64,000 nt of DNA from Roridomyces roridus. Lineage: Eukaryota > Basidiomycota > Agaricomycetes > Agaricales > Mycenaceae. The notes beneath the pieces were generated by a model. It saw only the letters and a list, made by a program, of their open reading frames with translations, did no database searches and had not been told where the DNA came from. Below are positions 1 to 11,360 of this stretch, one piece after another. Positions within the stretch are counted from its first letter, which is position 1, and every line of letters starts with the position of its first letter. A program made the translations under genes and the position numbers. Location: the NCBI GenBank assembly GCA_029378245.1, contig JARKIF010000008.1, positions 1,674,001-1,738,000 of the forward strand. Reading direction: 5' to 3'.

Positions 1-79
1 TACATATGGACAGATAACCCAACTAATCGAAGGTTTGAGATGAACACCGACGGCAGGGAGAGAGAGACATACAACAATC

Positions 80-708
80 TCAATGGTTCCCATCGACAGT
101 ACCATCTTGCTCCTCTTGCTCGTCGTCCTCGAGCTTGTCCTCCGGATGCAACCAGCTCTCCTCCACAGTCGCCTTGACGCGTCGGACATACTCCTTCATG
201 TTCTCCCGGTACAGTTGGGCGGCCTCGGCATTGGCGGGACTGTTGGGGTTGGGATCGTGCAGGAGACTTTGTATCGACGTGAGAATGGCAGCGACAGTCG
301 TACGTCGGTGACCAGCGATTCTGGAGAATGTCTAGACATAATTCGCCGTTGGCGTACACGTTCGGGTGGAACATGCGTGAGAGGAACTTGACGGTCGGTG
401 GCTTGTTCGGGTAAGACTCGTCAAAGTTGAGCACGAGTTTAAACGTGCCGTCTTCGAACGGTGTTTCCGCTAGATAACGAGTGGGATTAGAGGGTGCAAG
501 GAGCGAGATTGGCGATGTAGCTGACCTGGCCCGAAGATGACTGCATTCCAAAGCATGATATTGTCCGGACATGGGCTGCCAGAGATGCCGCCCGGAGGAT
601 CGGTCGAAAGGCGTTTAAAGTCTCGAATGAGACGGCGTTTGCAATTTGTGGACTACCAGAACGAAGGGTGAGTGTGGAACAGAGAATGGGCGGAGGTGGA
701 CGGACCAT
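80..708 (-). CDS. rad6: Ubiquitin-conjugating enzyme E2, Rad6/Ubc2 type (single-base frameshift)
   Basis: Rad6 with an E3 partner monoubiquitinates PCNA and histone H2B in post-replication repair and transcription. Three exons are read: 706-708 (ATG only), 526-652 and 80-469, with introns of 53 and 56 bases. Together they give about 172 residues, usual for a fungal Rad6. The protein starts [16 protein letters not shown], then DPPGGISG, the E2 core [16 protein letters not shown] with the catalytic Cys, and NRWSPTYD. It ends in an acidic tail ([14 protein letters not shown]) like yeast Rad6. After TYD the frame breaks: an extra base at about 296 (GAC-T-GTC) must be ignored for [12 protein letters not shown] to follow. 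Both sides match the family, so this is probably a sequence error, although a true lesion cannot be excluded. The donor after the lone ATG (GTCCGT) is weak. Confidence 0.88.
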
Positions 709-1242
709 GGTGGAGGCAAGAAGGAGAGAGAGTGTGGCGCCGTGTTTGTGCTGACAACTTGAATCCAAATCTGTCCGACTCACTTGATTTCCTCGACTTG
801 TGACTCCAGGCGATCTCTGCGTCGATCCCCGTGCGCTGGCGCCGAACTTGAGGCAGCAAGGCGTGTTCACCACGCGGTTTATCAGGTCGTGTGAGACAAC
901 AGAATATTATTTCGTGGTAGGATTATACGAAGCTACACTTGTAGAGAAGTCCGTTTAACAATTATAGGCAGGGTAGGGTATTGTATTCGAGGACAGTTCA
1001 CAGGGCCCAATATCCGCTGTTACGGGAGGAACGTCGAGAGAGCACGGTTGGGGTACCGTCCTGGGTCTCTTGTTCAAAATATATTCTTGACCAAGGAGAG
1101 CGACTTACGGGGCTGAAAGCACTGCGGCCGTTGTGCATCTGGTCGTCGTGGTCGGCGTCATCGGAGCCTTGATACAGTTCAATGATGTTCCCGATGGATT
1201 GCGTCGATGCGGGGTTTATATGCAACTGAAATTGGGTCAGAT
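709..1242. other. Intergenic region with no supported gene
   Basis: This stretch lies between the start of the Rad6 gene and the 3' end of the DUF6534 gene. Short open frames on both strands have no recognisable protein character and are broken by stops. It probably holds the rad6 promoter and the 3' untranslated region of the neighbouring gene. Confidence 0.5.
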
Positions 1243-2643
1243 TCAACGCGTTTTGGGTAAGGATGGACAGACAGATGCAGTGGTTTGCGCCCAACGAGCG
1301 GAAGGCCGTCGACCAGGCCCAGAACTATTACCGCTTCGGATTCCGCGCGCGCGTGGCGACGCTCGAGCATTGAGGCTGAAGATCACGGTCATTAGGGATT
1401 CTGGGCAGGCCACAAGAATCATACGAGGCAAGGAAACAGTTTGAAGAGACTACAAAATGAGGTGAGCTTCAAAGATAGTGCAGAACTCCTGCTTACCTTT
1501 GGTCAGGATCGCGAGAACAGCCAACCATATCACTACGGTTTGTTAAGCCCGCTATCGGTTGTGTTTCTCCCATGCTTACTGTATTGTCCCAAAAGCAGAT
1601 ACTATGCGCGCGTGAGTTCAAGAGATGTCCAGCTGACTAGAATACTCACACATATCAAGGTGCCTAGGAATGACAAGCTTCGAGCTGTTAGACAAGCAAC
1701 ATCAGGCGAAAATCAAGCAGTTACCTGGTAATGACACCCGTTTCTTGAAAGGAAAACTGAGCCCACAACTCCATACAGAGACCAAAAACACTCACGCAGC
1801 GTCCACAAGATGACTCGGTTAAGCAGCTGCCTCGCACTCTCGCCCTCGCTATGAAAAGATGTGAGTCACCTTCACAAACCCCAGACGAGATACCGACCCT
1901 TGAGCAGCACTCTGCGATCGTCGACAAGCCAAGAAATAAGCGATCCAGGCAGATATGACCAAGTCCACAACCGCACTCATCCCCAAGAGCGCAGCGAAGA
2001 GCCACCCGAAATCATGCACAAATTGGGCGACGGACTCCATGACGATCACATGCGCAGACAGGAACACCCATCCCCCGAATCGCGCAAACGCAAGTAACCA
2101 GCCGAGGAGTGCCGGATAAATCTTGCCAGAAAATCTGAGCAGTCGGCTGACGTAAAAGGCCTTTCCGTGTGGGGTCAGAACTTATGAACGGCAGACCCGG
2201 ACTGTCTCACCTCCACGAGTGGCCCTACTGCACTCCCGAAAAAGAAGGAAGCGCCGATGGTTTTCGGTGGACTGAGGATCGCGAGGACATTCCCCGACTC
2301 GTTGATGGTCAGTCGGTAGGCTGCATGCGCGATACAACCCAACTCCGCCAGTTCGAAAACCCTGCAATCCCAGAGTTAGTTGGGCAAAAGTCGGAAAGTC
2401 GTTGGCTCACCATATGGCGACAACCTGTTCGGTTCTCAGCAAACAGCTCTTGAAAGAAAAGACTGCACGCACCAACAACTTGATACTCAAAGGGTCCTTG
2501 GAGAATTTCCGGTTGTAGATAAGGACCTGCACCGTCAAAACGCCAAAGAAGAACCCGGAGCACAGAAACCCAATTTCCAGCGCTCCAAGGTTCGGCTCGA
2601 TCGGAAAGCTTGCAAAAGGATTGACTTGGGTAGTAGGGTCCAT
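1243..2643 (-). CDS. DUF6534-type integral membrane protein
   Basis: This is a multi-exon gene for a protein with about seven hydrophobic segments, matching the fungal DUF6534 membrane family; its function is unknown. The start ATG at 2643 gives MDPTTQVNPF, then the typical first helix LGALEIGFLCSGFFFGVLTVQ followed by a loop with YNRKFSKDPLS. Later exons add VFELAELGCIAHAAYRLT, PPKTIGASFFFGSAVGPLVE, a helix ending in PALLGWLLAFARFGG, and SVSRLGF. The C-terminal DUF block comes from LLNRVILWTL joined to QETGVIT and a last segment with SLNARASPRARG. At least six introns are needed. The exact 3' exon is the least certain part: two frames are open, and the one with SLNAR was chosen because that motif is typical. 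The family is strongly expanded in Agaricomycetes, which supports the host call. Confidence 0.72.
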
Positions 2644-3003
2644 GGAATGGATGGGAAGGAATGAAGGACTGGAAAGTTGGAAGGGTCCAAAGAAAAGAAT
2701 GGGAAGTGCGAAAGGCGAAGGAAGGAAGGAAGGGATATAAAAGAGAAGAGAAACCGGTTCGTTGACAACTCCCGACGCGCACTGGTACATATACTGAGAA
2801 CAGCCCGCAGATGATGAACAGCACGAAAGCAAGGTATCAATGTGGTTGCCCCGCATCGTGAGTATCCGAATGCACTGATCGGCCAAGGTCATGCGAAAGA
2901 CAAGTGGCGATCAAGATGGAAGTAAGAATAGGCGAGCAGTCCTCTATAATCAATGCATTCCTCATTGTACATGGTATGGCTGGAAATAAATATCTGGTGT
3001 GAT
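2644..3003 (-). promoter_or_regulatory. Pyrimidine-rich 5' region of the DUF6534 gene
   Basis: These bases separate the DUF6534 start from the stop of the Kex2-like gene. On the minus strand, about 2660-2750 is strongly CT-rich (GAAGGAAGG runs on the plus strand). Such tracts commonly precede transcription starts in filamentous fungi. No TATA box is obvious, and the open frames here are byproducts of the skewed composition. Confidence 0.4.
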
Positions 3004-6000
3004 TCAAGAAGAGGCATGCTCCCAACTCCCATCGCTAGGACTTCCCTCATCAGGGCTCGCAGCGCCTCCCGCCCTCGAATGATGATGGTCACCCTCCGGC
3101 TCGTCCCTATACTGGGACGACCTCCCACCGCGCGAATCATCCGGCCTCAACCGCGTTTGCTCATCAGCATCCTCGTCTTCATCATCATCCGAAACCTCCC
3201 CAAACGCATCATACAACTCCTTCGACCGCGCTCCCCCACCATCACCACCAGCAACCCGCCCGCTTCGAACACCACTCATCGGCAGTTCGTCACCCGCAGG
3301 CACCGTCGAGTAGTTACGCAGCCGTAGCACACGCCGCCGCCAGAAATAAACACCCGCAGCGATGCCAAAGACAGCTACAGCACCAATAGCACCAAAGAAC
3401 CACGCCTGGCTCTTCACCAGATTCCCCATATCGGAGAACCAACCCTCGTCTGCCGTCGGACTGCTCGTAGGAAGGGGAGACGGCGAAGCACTGACGACAG
3501 CCGTGTCTTCTTCCTGAGTCTGCCCGCCAGGGAACGTGGCATTGGTGTTCTCACCAGGGGCATCCACGTGATCGCCAGGAAGATGCTCGGTGGGTTTGGT
3601 ATGCTGCTTCGTGGCGCTGGCGCTGGCAATAGTCGCAGTGGGACTGGGACGAGGCTCGTCGGGGGGTGGGAGCATGACGTCCGTTTCATCGTGGGGCACC
3701 TCGAACAGAGTTGCTTTGGATACATCGATCGCGGAACCCCAGAAAACCATATTCCAGCCCAAGAAGCTGCCATTTTGCGACTCGGAATGTTGGTCAGAGA
3801 CTTTGATCGTCCAGTCACCGATGGGATCTTCACCCCTTGGGAGTTTGCATAAGTAAACGTCGACTGTGAATGCTTCTTTACTCACCAGTGTTTGACGGAC
3901 ATGAAAGTCCATCCAGGAAACCCGGTGTCGGCAGCGTCTCCACTCCTCTTACCCGCCAGCACACTCCGTATCCCCGTCGGACTCCTAATCTCGACCTCTA
4001 CATCCCCACGCCGCGAGTGGTCGATCCAGACCTTCACATTCACGTGCTCCAGCTTCTCGAAATTGTTTTCAGCAAGCATCTCTTTCGTGATGGACATTGT
4101 ACTCGACACGCCGGCTTCCGTGATGAATTGACCACCGGAATACTGCTCGAACTCCGGCATAACTCCACCCTCAAGCTGAATAGTCTTGGTGTGGAACCAA
4201 GCTTGAGGCTTTACGAGTTGCCAGTCGATAGCCGCTTTGATGTAACGGTAGGCGTCGAGAGCACCGAACCCGTATTTGTATGAATACGGGCGTCCCGGCA
4301 GAGCGGTGGGCTCCCAGTCAGGGTCGTCCAGGTTGATTTGTCGTGCAGTCAAGACGCAAAGATGCTGGATATCGCGCCATGTCAGATCCGGTCTAGGAAG
4401 TAGTGAGGTTCACGCAGGGCAGCGTTGCGAGAATGAACACACCTAGCCTCCAAGGCGAGAGCAAATACACCGGCCGCGTTGGGGGCAGCTGCAGACGTTC
4501 CACCATGCGAAGAAGAGCACGAATTTTTACCCTTGTCCGTGGTCGTCTGGGATAAATTAGCCAAGAGAAAAACCAAGGTCAAAGGTACGAACAATAGATT
4601 TTCCGCTCCCAGAGCTGTATGCGACGATCATGTTCGCAGCGCACGGTTCAGAATAATATGGATGTAGACCTGAAAAAAAAAGTGAGACGCAGTTTTCCGC
4701 CGGAAAAAAAAGAAAACCTTTATAATCGACGGCGGAGACGGTGACCGAGTAGATACTATTGGTGTATCCGTCGAAATTGCACTGGTCATTGTGCGCGGCC
4801 CCGTTCCCACTTGCGAACACATAGACCGACCTAAAGGATATCAGAAGAGGTTATAGAGTACTACTTTCAACGACTCACCCTTTACCGCCGCGTCCGTAGT
4901 TGATTCCATTCACGACTGCCTTCTTAATCAAATATGAAGGTCCTTCCATGCTCTTTCCATTGTCTGAACGTTGTGAATAACGAAATGGGTTAGAAATATA
5001 GATATATACCTGGTGGCCCCCAGGAGCAGCTGTAAATCGAAACGTTCTGCAGCGGATGAATACGACAAAATAACAGGCGAGAAAAAGGCACACCTGGAAG
5101 CCATAATTGAGAGACGCAGCCTCGTCGACGTCCGAAATGGCTCCAGAGAGGATGCGCACTCCAGCGACCTTGGAGTCGTAGGCAATGCCAACACCACAGG
5201 CCTTGTTATTCTTTCCGGCAGCAACCTGGCCCGCACAGCGTGTACCGTGGTGGTCATCCGAGAGCTTGGGTGTAGGCAGCAACTCGTGGTCGTTGAAGTC
5301 GTAGGAATCTTCTGCGTCCTAAAGAAGGTCATTTCCCGAAAAGTTTGGTGGTAAAGTCTTGTGCGCACAAAATTATCTTTGAGATCCTCGGACGTGTAGT
5401 CGAGCCCATCGTCAACGAAGGATGTGATGATGCCCTTCCCTGTGAGTCCCATCTCCCATACCCCGGTGGCGTTCATGGAGTGCTCGGGAAAGTCGTCATT
5501 GACCTGAAAAAAGAGTCAAAAAGATGTCTGGAGAAATAGCGCAATAAGCACGCACCAAATGCCATTGCTTCGTGAACAACGGATCCTGAATATCCAGCCT
5601 ATCAGCAACAGCTTGCGAAGTCTCATCCGGTGGGGGCCTAATAGGCGGTGGCGCCCTTTTTATCCTCCTGCGGAGTGTTTGGCGCTCTAGATACGGGACT
5701 GCCGAGGCAATGACATTTGAGCGACGACTGTCGGTGCGAAGTCGTTGATATGTGTCCAGCACGCGATCGAACGCCTCGTCGCGCTGAGAGAGCTGTTCGA
5801 TGGCGGGTTTTTCTACCCGGACCAGCCAGTGGTTGACGAGTTCGCCCGCCTGTTCGACGACATGCACGTCGAGAGCCCGTGCAACGTCGTTCAGGGACAC
5901 GCCGGTCGATGGGTCATGTTGAAGAACGTAGTAGTTGTGGGATTCATAGAACCGCTTTGCGGGGGCTGAGGCAAAGACGGTGTGCTGGGCGATGAGAGGT

Positions 6001-6026
6001 AGCAAGACTGCCCATGGAAGTAGCAT
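3004..6026 (-). CDS. kex2: Kexin-like proprotein convertase, copy 1 (S8 subtilase with P domain)
   Basis: Kex2 enzymes cleave secretory precursors after dibasic sites in the late Golgi. The start chosen is the ATG at 6026, giving a hydrophobic signal MLLPWAVLLPLIAQHTVFA. A propeptide runs to the autoprocessing site RRRIKRAP (Lys-Arg at about 123-124). The catalytic triad is visible: Asp in SFVDDGLDYTSEDL, His in DDHHGTRCAGQ and Ser in SHGGTSAAAPNAAG, with the oxyanion Asn region in FASGNGA and the convertase block QCNFDGYTNSIYSVTVSA. A P domain follows (YKYGFGALDAYRYIKAAIDW to GSFLGWNMVFWG). Then come a Ser/Thr/Pro-rich stalk, one membrane span (AWFFGAIGAVAVFGIAAGVYF) before WRRR, and an acidic cytosolic tail. 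About seven introns interrupt it. An upstream in-frame GTG was not used. It is paralogous to the gene at 23184-26051. Confidence 0.93.
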
Positions 6027-6844
6027 TTGGGAGAGCTGTACAGCCACGATGCCTCTCTTTCACGAACTTTCATGTCGTTCTCTCTGGAGCTCTTTCAACT
6101 CTTCGTTTCACATTCAAACAAGACTCTAAGCTTTCCATGGCCCTCTGGATGCCCACTCTGACCAGCAGACCAACCAACGGGTACTTTCGGCAAAGTGGTC
6201 TCTTGTTCCGAAATTATTTCGGTTCGAGAATCCCGTCGTGGTTTCCGTGGAGGCGCGTGGAGGTTTCCCTCCGGAAGACAGGTGGATTGGTCGAATTATT
6301 CCAGTATCTGCGTCCCAAGAACACGGCCACGAAGACCGGTCGTAGTCTGGCTATCTCCGTACTTGTCTCGGGAACGTAAATCCAATTGCGGCATCTTGGA
6401 CCTACATACCTCAACGGGATGCAAGTTGCAGACTTTCCCGCTTTTTTTAGCGGTCACAGAAGGAATGAAGATTTTCACTGTCCTGGCCTCACGGTGCCGT
6501 CACAGCGATCCGCAACAACATCGGGGCCCGGTCCTTGTGGGTGCACTTATTTCAGGAAGTTGTGGGCGCAATTGGCATTGGTTGCCCGGGAAGTTCGTTC
6601 GTTCAGTAAGGCTACATGTACTGTAAAAATCCAAGATAGCGACACCACACGCCGTATGATAAGAGTACCTTTATTGCGATCAGCTGTGGAACAAAAGTGA
6701 TCGACACAGTAATTTTGCTTCCGCTCAACGGCACTCGACGCGTATCGTTTTCGTTTGCTGTTCAGTATTCAGTTGAGGACGTCGAATAATGGCTCGACTT
6801 TTAGCTGTTCTTGTGTTTGCTTTTGTTTGTTCCCAACTTGAATA
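6027..6844. other. Intergenic region with no supported gene
   Basis: About 820 bases lie between two divergently transcribed genes, the Kex2-like protease and the hypothetical protein at 6845. Open frames on both strands were read; none shows domains, good composition or splice-linked continuation. The region presumably holds both promoters, but no clear TATA box was identified. Confidence 0.5.
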
Positions 6845-7813
6845 ATGGCTTCCAAGAGCGACCAGCCTGAGGCAAGTAGCTCTCAGTGGTACGACCCTCA
6901 GGAATCGGAGCAGGACCTGGCGCATCCAAAGTTTTGGAGTGAGGAAGATGGCGAAGTCATCGTCGGAATAGTCTGTTCATCTCATTCGTCTCCTCATCCC
7001 CAGTCCCGTTGATTCCGTCTTCAGAAACAACGCTCCGGGGCCTCCATACCGCTCAGCACTCTCTGTGGGACATATTTTTGGATTTACGAATTCCCAGAGC
7101 CAGGCCTCTCAGAGCCTATCGACGTACCTTACGCACCTGGCACCAAATCCCTCCACGACCCCAAAGGGCCCGGCTACCTCACCATATCCTGCCCACGCAA
7201 GACAAACCCAACGCTCAAAAACATCACAGGCACCGTATTGCTGTACGGCAAACGGGCCCAATTTAGCGGTATCAAGCGCGCAAAGGACCGCGACAAGAAC
7301 CTCGCGACGAACCACTGGGAGTTTGTCAGCTTCAAGTGGAAGGAGGACTACGACGACTGCCAGGACGACGGCTGTGCTTTGCTCGCCCTCGAGGTTTCCG
7401 ATGGTACGTTACACCTCATTATCATACTCACCTCACCGTGACTTATAAATCCATCTCAAGACGAAGGCGATCCCTTCGTCATGTTCCGATCTGCTTCGCC
7501 CGCAGGAAGGGGAGGCGATTCTTGGTATCTCGAGCTTGCTGCCAAGAAGGAGAGGCGAACGAAGGAGTATGGCCTCTCCAGTGCGGAAATGAAGCGACTC
7601 GGCATGCAAGCGCAGTATCCCGAGGTCAGGGCAGCCGCATTGGCAGCCAAGCAGGAGGAAGAGGAGGAAAGCGAAAGCGAAAGTGAGAGCGAGAGCGAGA
7701 GCGACTCTGATCAAGGGAGCTCGCCCGTAGGGAAACGGAGGAAACGAAGACCAGGACCCGATTCCAGCGCTACCGACGATCGACCGAGAAAACGCAAGGC
7801 TGCAGCGTACTAA
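6845..7813 (+). CDS. Hypothetical protein with acidic Glu/Ser tract and basic C terminus
   Basis: I do not recognise the family. Three exons are proposed: 6845-6970, 7025-7403 and 7461-7813. The product begins MASKSDQPEASSSQWYDPQE. Its globular middle contains YFWIYEFPEPGLSEP, PGTKSLHDPKGPGYLTI and NHWEFVSFKWKEDYDD. The last exon carries DEGDPFVMF, a charged helix (LELAAKKERRTKEYGLSS), an acidic run of Glu then alternating Ser-Glu, and a basic end (GKRRKRRPG, RPRKRKAAAY). The Ser-Glu run would suit casein kinase 2 sites, and the basic end resembles a nuclear localisation signal, so a nuclear protein is an inference. The second exon was placed in the frame giving protein-like sequence, because the two longer open frames there look random. 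The first donor (GTCTGT) is weak, and GTCATC 12 bases earlier is an alternative. Confidence 0.62.
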
Positions 7814-7989
7814 CTTTGTACTTATTCACTCATCTTGAATTCAACGCGTCGCGACGCGATCAGGCACGCGTCTGTTCTCTGGTTTATTCCCATGACGTCG
7901 AATGCATCAATGCGAGAGAAAAAAGGATTATAATGAAAGTCAGTTACTGCTGGCCAGCCTGAGTATGTAGCGTCCGTGAGCGAAACCCT

Positions 7990-9828
7990 TCATCCTCGTA
8001 CAATCCCAACCGTAACTTCGGCCCCACCCTCCCCACCAAGCCCCAGCGCAACAGAAACCCGCTCGCGCACCCAGCGCGTGAGCGCCAAAACATCATCGTC
8101 AGGCAGCGTTGCCCTTACATGCAACTCCAGCGTCACCACCATCGCATCCCGCTTGGCATCCCTCTCTTCCTTCTCCCCTGCTCCCACCGCCGCCGCTACA
8201 GGCGCTAGCTGCCAAATATGCGGCGCAGGCAGATGTAGCACATGTGGATGCCGCTCAACGTCACGCATCGCACGCAAGAACGCTTCCATCCGCCCGCCCG
8301 GCATCCCGCGTTTCGGGGCAGTCTGTAGTAGTAACGTGCCAAGCACAGTACATGCACGATATGCGGCAGAGAAGGTCGCAACGCTGGCAAGGCCTGCCAT
8401 CGCAAGGTCAAGTAGACGATGGTGCTCCGGGGGCACACTAAGAGCTGTGAACAAGAGGCCGCACGAGAGCGCCAAAGGCGTGGCTGCATATGGGTTGGAG
8501 AGTGCCCGAGCCAACGGTGCTATTGGCTCGGACATCGACGTGAGCGGTTTTGAGGATGAAAGGAGGACACGGAGTGGAGGAATCCGATTTCCTGCCAGTG
8601 TGACAAGACGCGCGTGGTTGTCGAGCAGCAGGGCGGTGAGTGTGAGTGAGATGAAGGCCGCAACAGCGGAGAAGACAGGAAAGTCGATGCCGGCAGCCTC
8701 GTCGCCGGCATGGTGGTGATGTCCATCGCCCGCGCTGGCAGAGAGAAGGAGGTGCTCGAGGGCCTCCTTGCAAACATACACAGCGGAGAACATGAGATAG
8801 ACGGCCTGTGCGAATAATAGAACAGGGAGTGCTCGTGCGGAGGCGTAAGGCTTGGATACGGAGAGAGTGATGTGTGGAATGGCAACGCCTATGGCATCAA
8901 AGACGGCCCAGTACCCGAGGGCAGTAACTGCCAGGGAACCACATTGCTGTCCCTGGACCCATAGGGTGCCGCCCAAAAGGAATTGAGCCGTCGCCCCTGC
9001 GAGGAACGGTGTAGGAGAGGCACGCTGTACCTCTGGCTGCTTTGCAACCTCCCCAACAAATGGCGAGACGGGGGCCCAGGGAGAGACGGGCGTTGGGGTG
9101 GGCTGCGTGTGCAACTCGTGCGGGGCACCTTGTGGTTCCAGAAAAGAAAAGAATGAATGCGAGACCGAGTGCTTGTGGTGATGACCACGGCGACTGGCCG
9201 AAGTAGAGGGCGTCATCGGGGGAGGGGGACTGGTTATTAACGTCTCGGGGGGCGGTTTCCCAAAAGTGAAATTTTCTCCGAGCCTGGCGGGTACCTCCAG
9301 CTCTTGTGCGCCATCCTCGTCGATGGTATGCTGGGGAAGTGCACCTGGACGAGGGAAAAACACGGAGAGATTGCGCGAATGCAGGCGCGCATGTCGACGA
9401 GGTTTGTTAGCCTCCAGGTCGAGCGTAGACTGCGCAGGAAGCGACTTTGAGCTTGGCAGCTCCAGTATCTCGCTGAGAGGCGGGATCTGCTCTGCGAAAG
9501 AGGTGCTGGTGGACAGCGGGGACGGCAAAGAAGGCGAAAAATTGCCAGAGACGGAGCGGGTGCGACTGTGGTTGAACGTGTTGCGGAAAGGTGAAGTTGC
9601 TGGGAAGGTTGAGCGGTAAGGACCGACAGAGGGAGGAGGAGCAATGTTGAGAGGAAGGCCAGAGATGGACGCGTTTCTCGAGTGCCCAGCAGACCGATGT
9701 GGGGTCGACTGAACACGAATACGAGGCGGTGGGTCATCGGCAGGAGGTGTGACAACGACCAGTGCATCCTCGTCCTCGCTGACACTGGACCGCCGTCGAT
9801 GCATCCGCGGCGGCGGTTTCGCGCTCAT
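7990..9828 (-). CDS. zrg17: Cation diffusion facilitator, Zrg17-like (zinc transport into the secretory pathway)
   Basis: This is one uninterrupted frame of about 612 residues from the ATG at 9828; an in-frame ATG five codons upstream is also possible. The first 270 residues are low-complexity, Pro/Ser/His-rich and probably cytosolic. A CDF-type membrane domain follows: TAQFLLGGTLWV, a second helix with GYWAVFDAIGVAIPHI, LPVLLFAQAVYLMFSAVYVC, a His loop (GDGHHHHAGDE), and FPVFSAVAAFISLTLTALLL. The C-terminal cytosolic part has HVLHLPAPHIWQL and an alpha-beta segment (VVTLELHVRATLPDDD) like CDF metal-binding tails. In yeast, Zrg17 works with Msc2 to bring zinc into the endoplasmic reticulum. 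The subfamily assignment rests on the long N terminus and the atypical metal site, and another CDF type remains possible. The start is 69 bases from the divergent SET-domain gene. Confidence 0.75.
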   Translation of the reverse strand: MSAKPPPRMHRRRSSVSEDEDALVVVTPPADDPPPRIRVQSTPHRSAGHSRNASISGLPLNIAPPPSVGPYRSTFPATSPFRNTFNHSRTRSVSGNFSPSLPSPLSTSTSFAEQIPPLSEILELPSSKSLPAQSTLDLEANKPRRHARLHSRNLSVFFPRPGALPQHTIDEDGAQELEVPARLGENFTFGKPPPETLITSPPPPMTPSTSASRRGHHHKHSVSHSFFSFLEPQGAPHELHTQPTPTPVSPWAPVSPFVGEVAKQPEVQRASPTPFLAGATAQFLLGGTLWVQGQQCGSLAVTALGYWAVFDAIGVAIPHITLSVSKPYASARALPVLLFAQAVYLMFSAVYVCKEALEHLLLSASAGDGHHHHAGDEAAGIDFPVFSAVAAFISLTLTALLLDNHARLVTLAGNRIPPLRVLLSSSKPLTSMSEPIAPLARALSNPYAATPLALSCGLLFTALSVPPEHHRLLDLAMAGLASVATFSAAYRACTVLGTLLLQTAPKRGMPGGRMEAFLRAMRDVERHPHVLHLPAPHIWQLAPVAAAVGAGEKEERDAKRDAMVVTLELHVRATLPDDDVLALTRWVRERVSVALGLGGEGGAEVTVGIVRG

Positions 9829-9897
9829 AGTGGTCAGGAGCACTTTCGATCACTGCGGCCACGCGATGGCAAGCAAAGAAACTCAGGAGGTCGACCA

Positions 9898-11278
9898 TGT
9901 CCAGTCGACCTCGTCGTGCTGCCACTCTCAACGTCAAGTACAACGACAACGATGCTGGAGGCTACCCAGACGGGAAACCCGACACGCCGTTTGAAAAGAT
10001 GGTTTCCCTGCTGAACAACCAGGCCTTTCCCAGCGCCAGACTAGCTCATGTCGACGATCTCGTGGTACGGAGACGCTAGGTCTCTTCGCAGCATCTCACG
10101 CGCCCCCCAGGTATACGCCATGTTTGCGAGTAAAGCCCGCCCACAAGGCTACCGCGCCATCAAACCCGACACCATATCTGGAGCCTCGATGACCGCGGAG
10201 GAAGGCGGTCTCTTCAATCACTGTGTCGGGCAGCGCACGTACTGTGTCCTGTTTCTGTTGGCAAATCCTCTCATCTGCTTGCAGATGTAACCAACAGCAA
10301 CCCCACCTTTCCAGAATGTCAAGAGGCCGCCAAGGAAATAATGGCGAAAGCTCCACAGCACTTTGACGAAAATACGTACAAGGTGCTTGTCCAGTATGCA
10401 GTTTCATCTATCTGCAGTGACCCAGAATTCATGCCCACCAGTTTGATTCTGCGCTACAAACTCATGTACTCGGCCGAGAGCAACATCGGGCTCGAGAAAG
10501 TCGTCTTTGGGGACGGGCCAATTTCCGGCGGTCTCCGTGCGCGAACGACGATTCGTGCCGGCGCGTACCTGCTCTATGCATGTGGTTCTCTGTCTTCGAA
10601 TCGCCACAAGCCAGGCCACGCGACTATAGAGGCGACAGCAGCAGCTCGGTCCTACAGGCAGTCGTTTGATTCTTGGGCCATTACGATTCGTGAATCATGA
10701 CTGTAATCCAAACTCTCAGGTCAGTCTGACTTATCCTGCTCTAACCCACGCTGACTCGCGACCAGCTGTATCCCATCCCAAACTCGCATGCCTTCACCAT
10801 CATCACGCTGAAAGAGATAGAGGCCGGTCAGTCCATCAGCGTCAAGTACACCGAAGGAGGGTACTGGGGCGACTGCTGGTGCGGGAGCTGCAAAGGATAC
10901 TCAACCTTAATGCCCTTGCGAAGGTCACCGGTGCCCCAGCAACCTCCCAATCCGAACAAAAAAACACGTCGTGGCGGTAAACGAAAAACCGTCTCGATTA
11001 ACGGGGTGCATACTCGCATTCTAAGCAATGCTGGTAACTTGAAAATCGCGCCAGAGCATGTGCCTTCCTTGTTTGTCCTGCCAGCGCGGAAGGATGTGGT
11101 GACTTCGTCGGAAGCTTCTGCCCCTGTTGCCTCTACCAGCAGTTCGGCGCAGGAGCCCGTTCCGACGGACATGCCTTCTCCCATGTCGCCAATAGGTGAA
11201 GAGGAGCCTCCTGAGCCCACGGAAATGATCTACGACATGCCATCCCCAATGTCTTCCATAGACTCGGACTCTGACTGA
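9898..11278 (+). CDS. SET-domain lysine methyltransferase, possibly Set9/Suv4-20 type (frameshift)
   Basis: The gene starts MSSRPRRAATLNVKYND. A later exon has ECQEAAKEIMAKAPQHFD, PTSLILRYKLMYSAESN and ARTTIRAGAYLLYACGSLSS, then the SET core LILGPLRFVNHDCNPNSQ. After an intron come the catalytic half FTIITLKEIEAGQSISVKY and the post-SET cysteines DCWCGSCKG. The NHDCNPN pseudoknot motif and the GPLRFVNHDC context resemble the H4K20 methyltransferases Set9/Suv4-20, but this is inference. The C terminus is basic, then Pro/Ser-rich, with two repeats of DMPSPMS type. Between CGSLSS and GSRLILGP the frame shifts by one base somewhere in 10625-10665 and no plausible intron repairs it. The exons around 10060-10330 are poorly resolved. 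It is convergent with Mcm7, with 82 bases between stop codons. Confidence 0.72.
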
Positions 11279-11360
11279 TACCCTCATTTCTTGTATACCA
11301 TTGTTCAAAATCGAGATAAATTAATGTATATTACATCACAGCGAGGATAGCGACAGCAAA

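Noticed and set aside
487..873. Open frame of 128 codons overlapping Rad6 on the minus strand
   Set aside because: It is in a different frame from the recognisable E2 exons and runs through both Rad6 introns.
6195..6626. Plus-strand open frame of 143 codons in the kex2 upstream region
   Set aside because: It has no domain, no signal and a random-looking composition, and lies in a probable promoter.
7976..8719. Plus-strand open frame of 247 codons
   Set aside because: It is the complement of the GC-rich Zrg17-like coding exon and shows Ser/Arg-rich composition typical of such shadows.
10625..10665. An intron to explain the frame change in the SET-domain gene
   Set aside because: The candidate donor GTGGTT would remove CGSLSS, a normal part of the SET domain, and no other GT-AG pair of usable length restores the frame.
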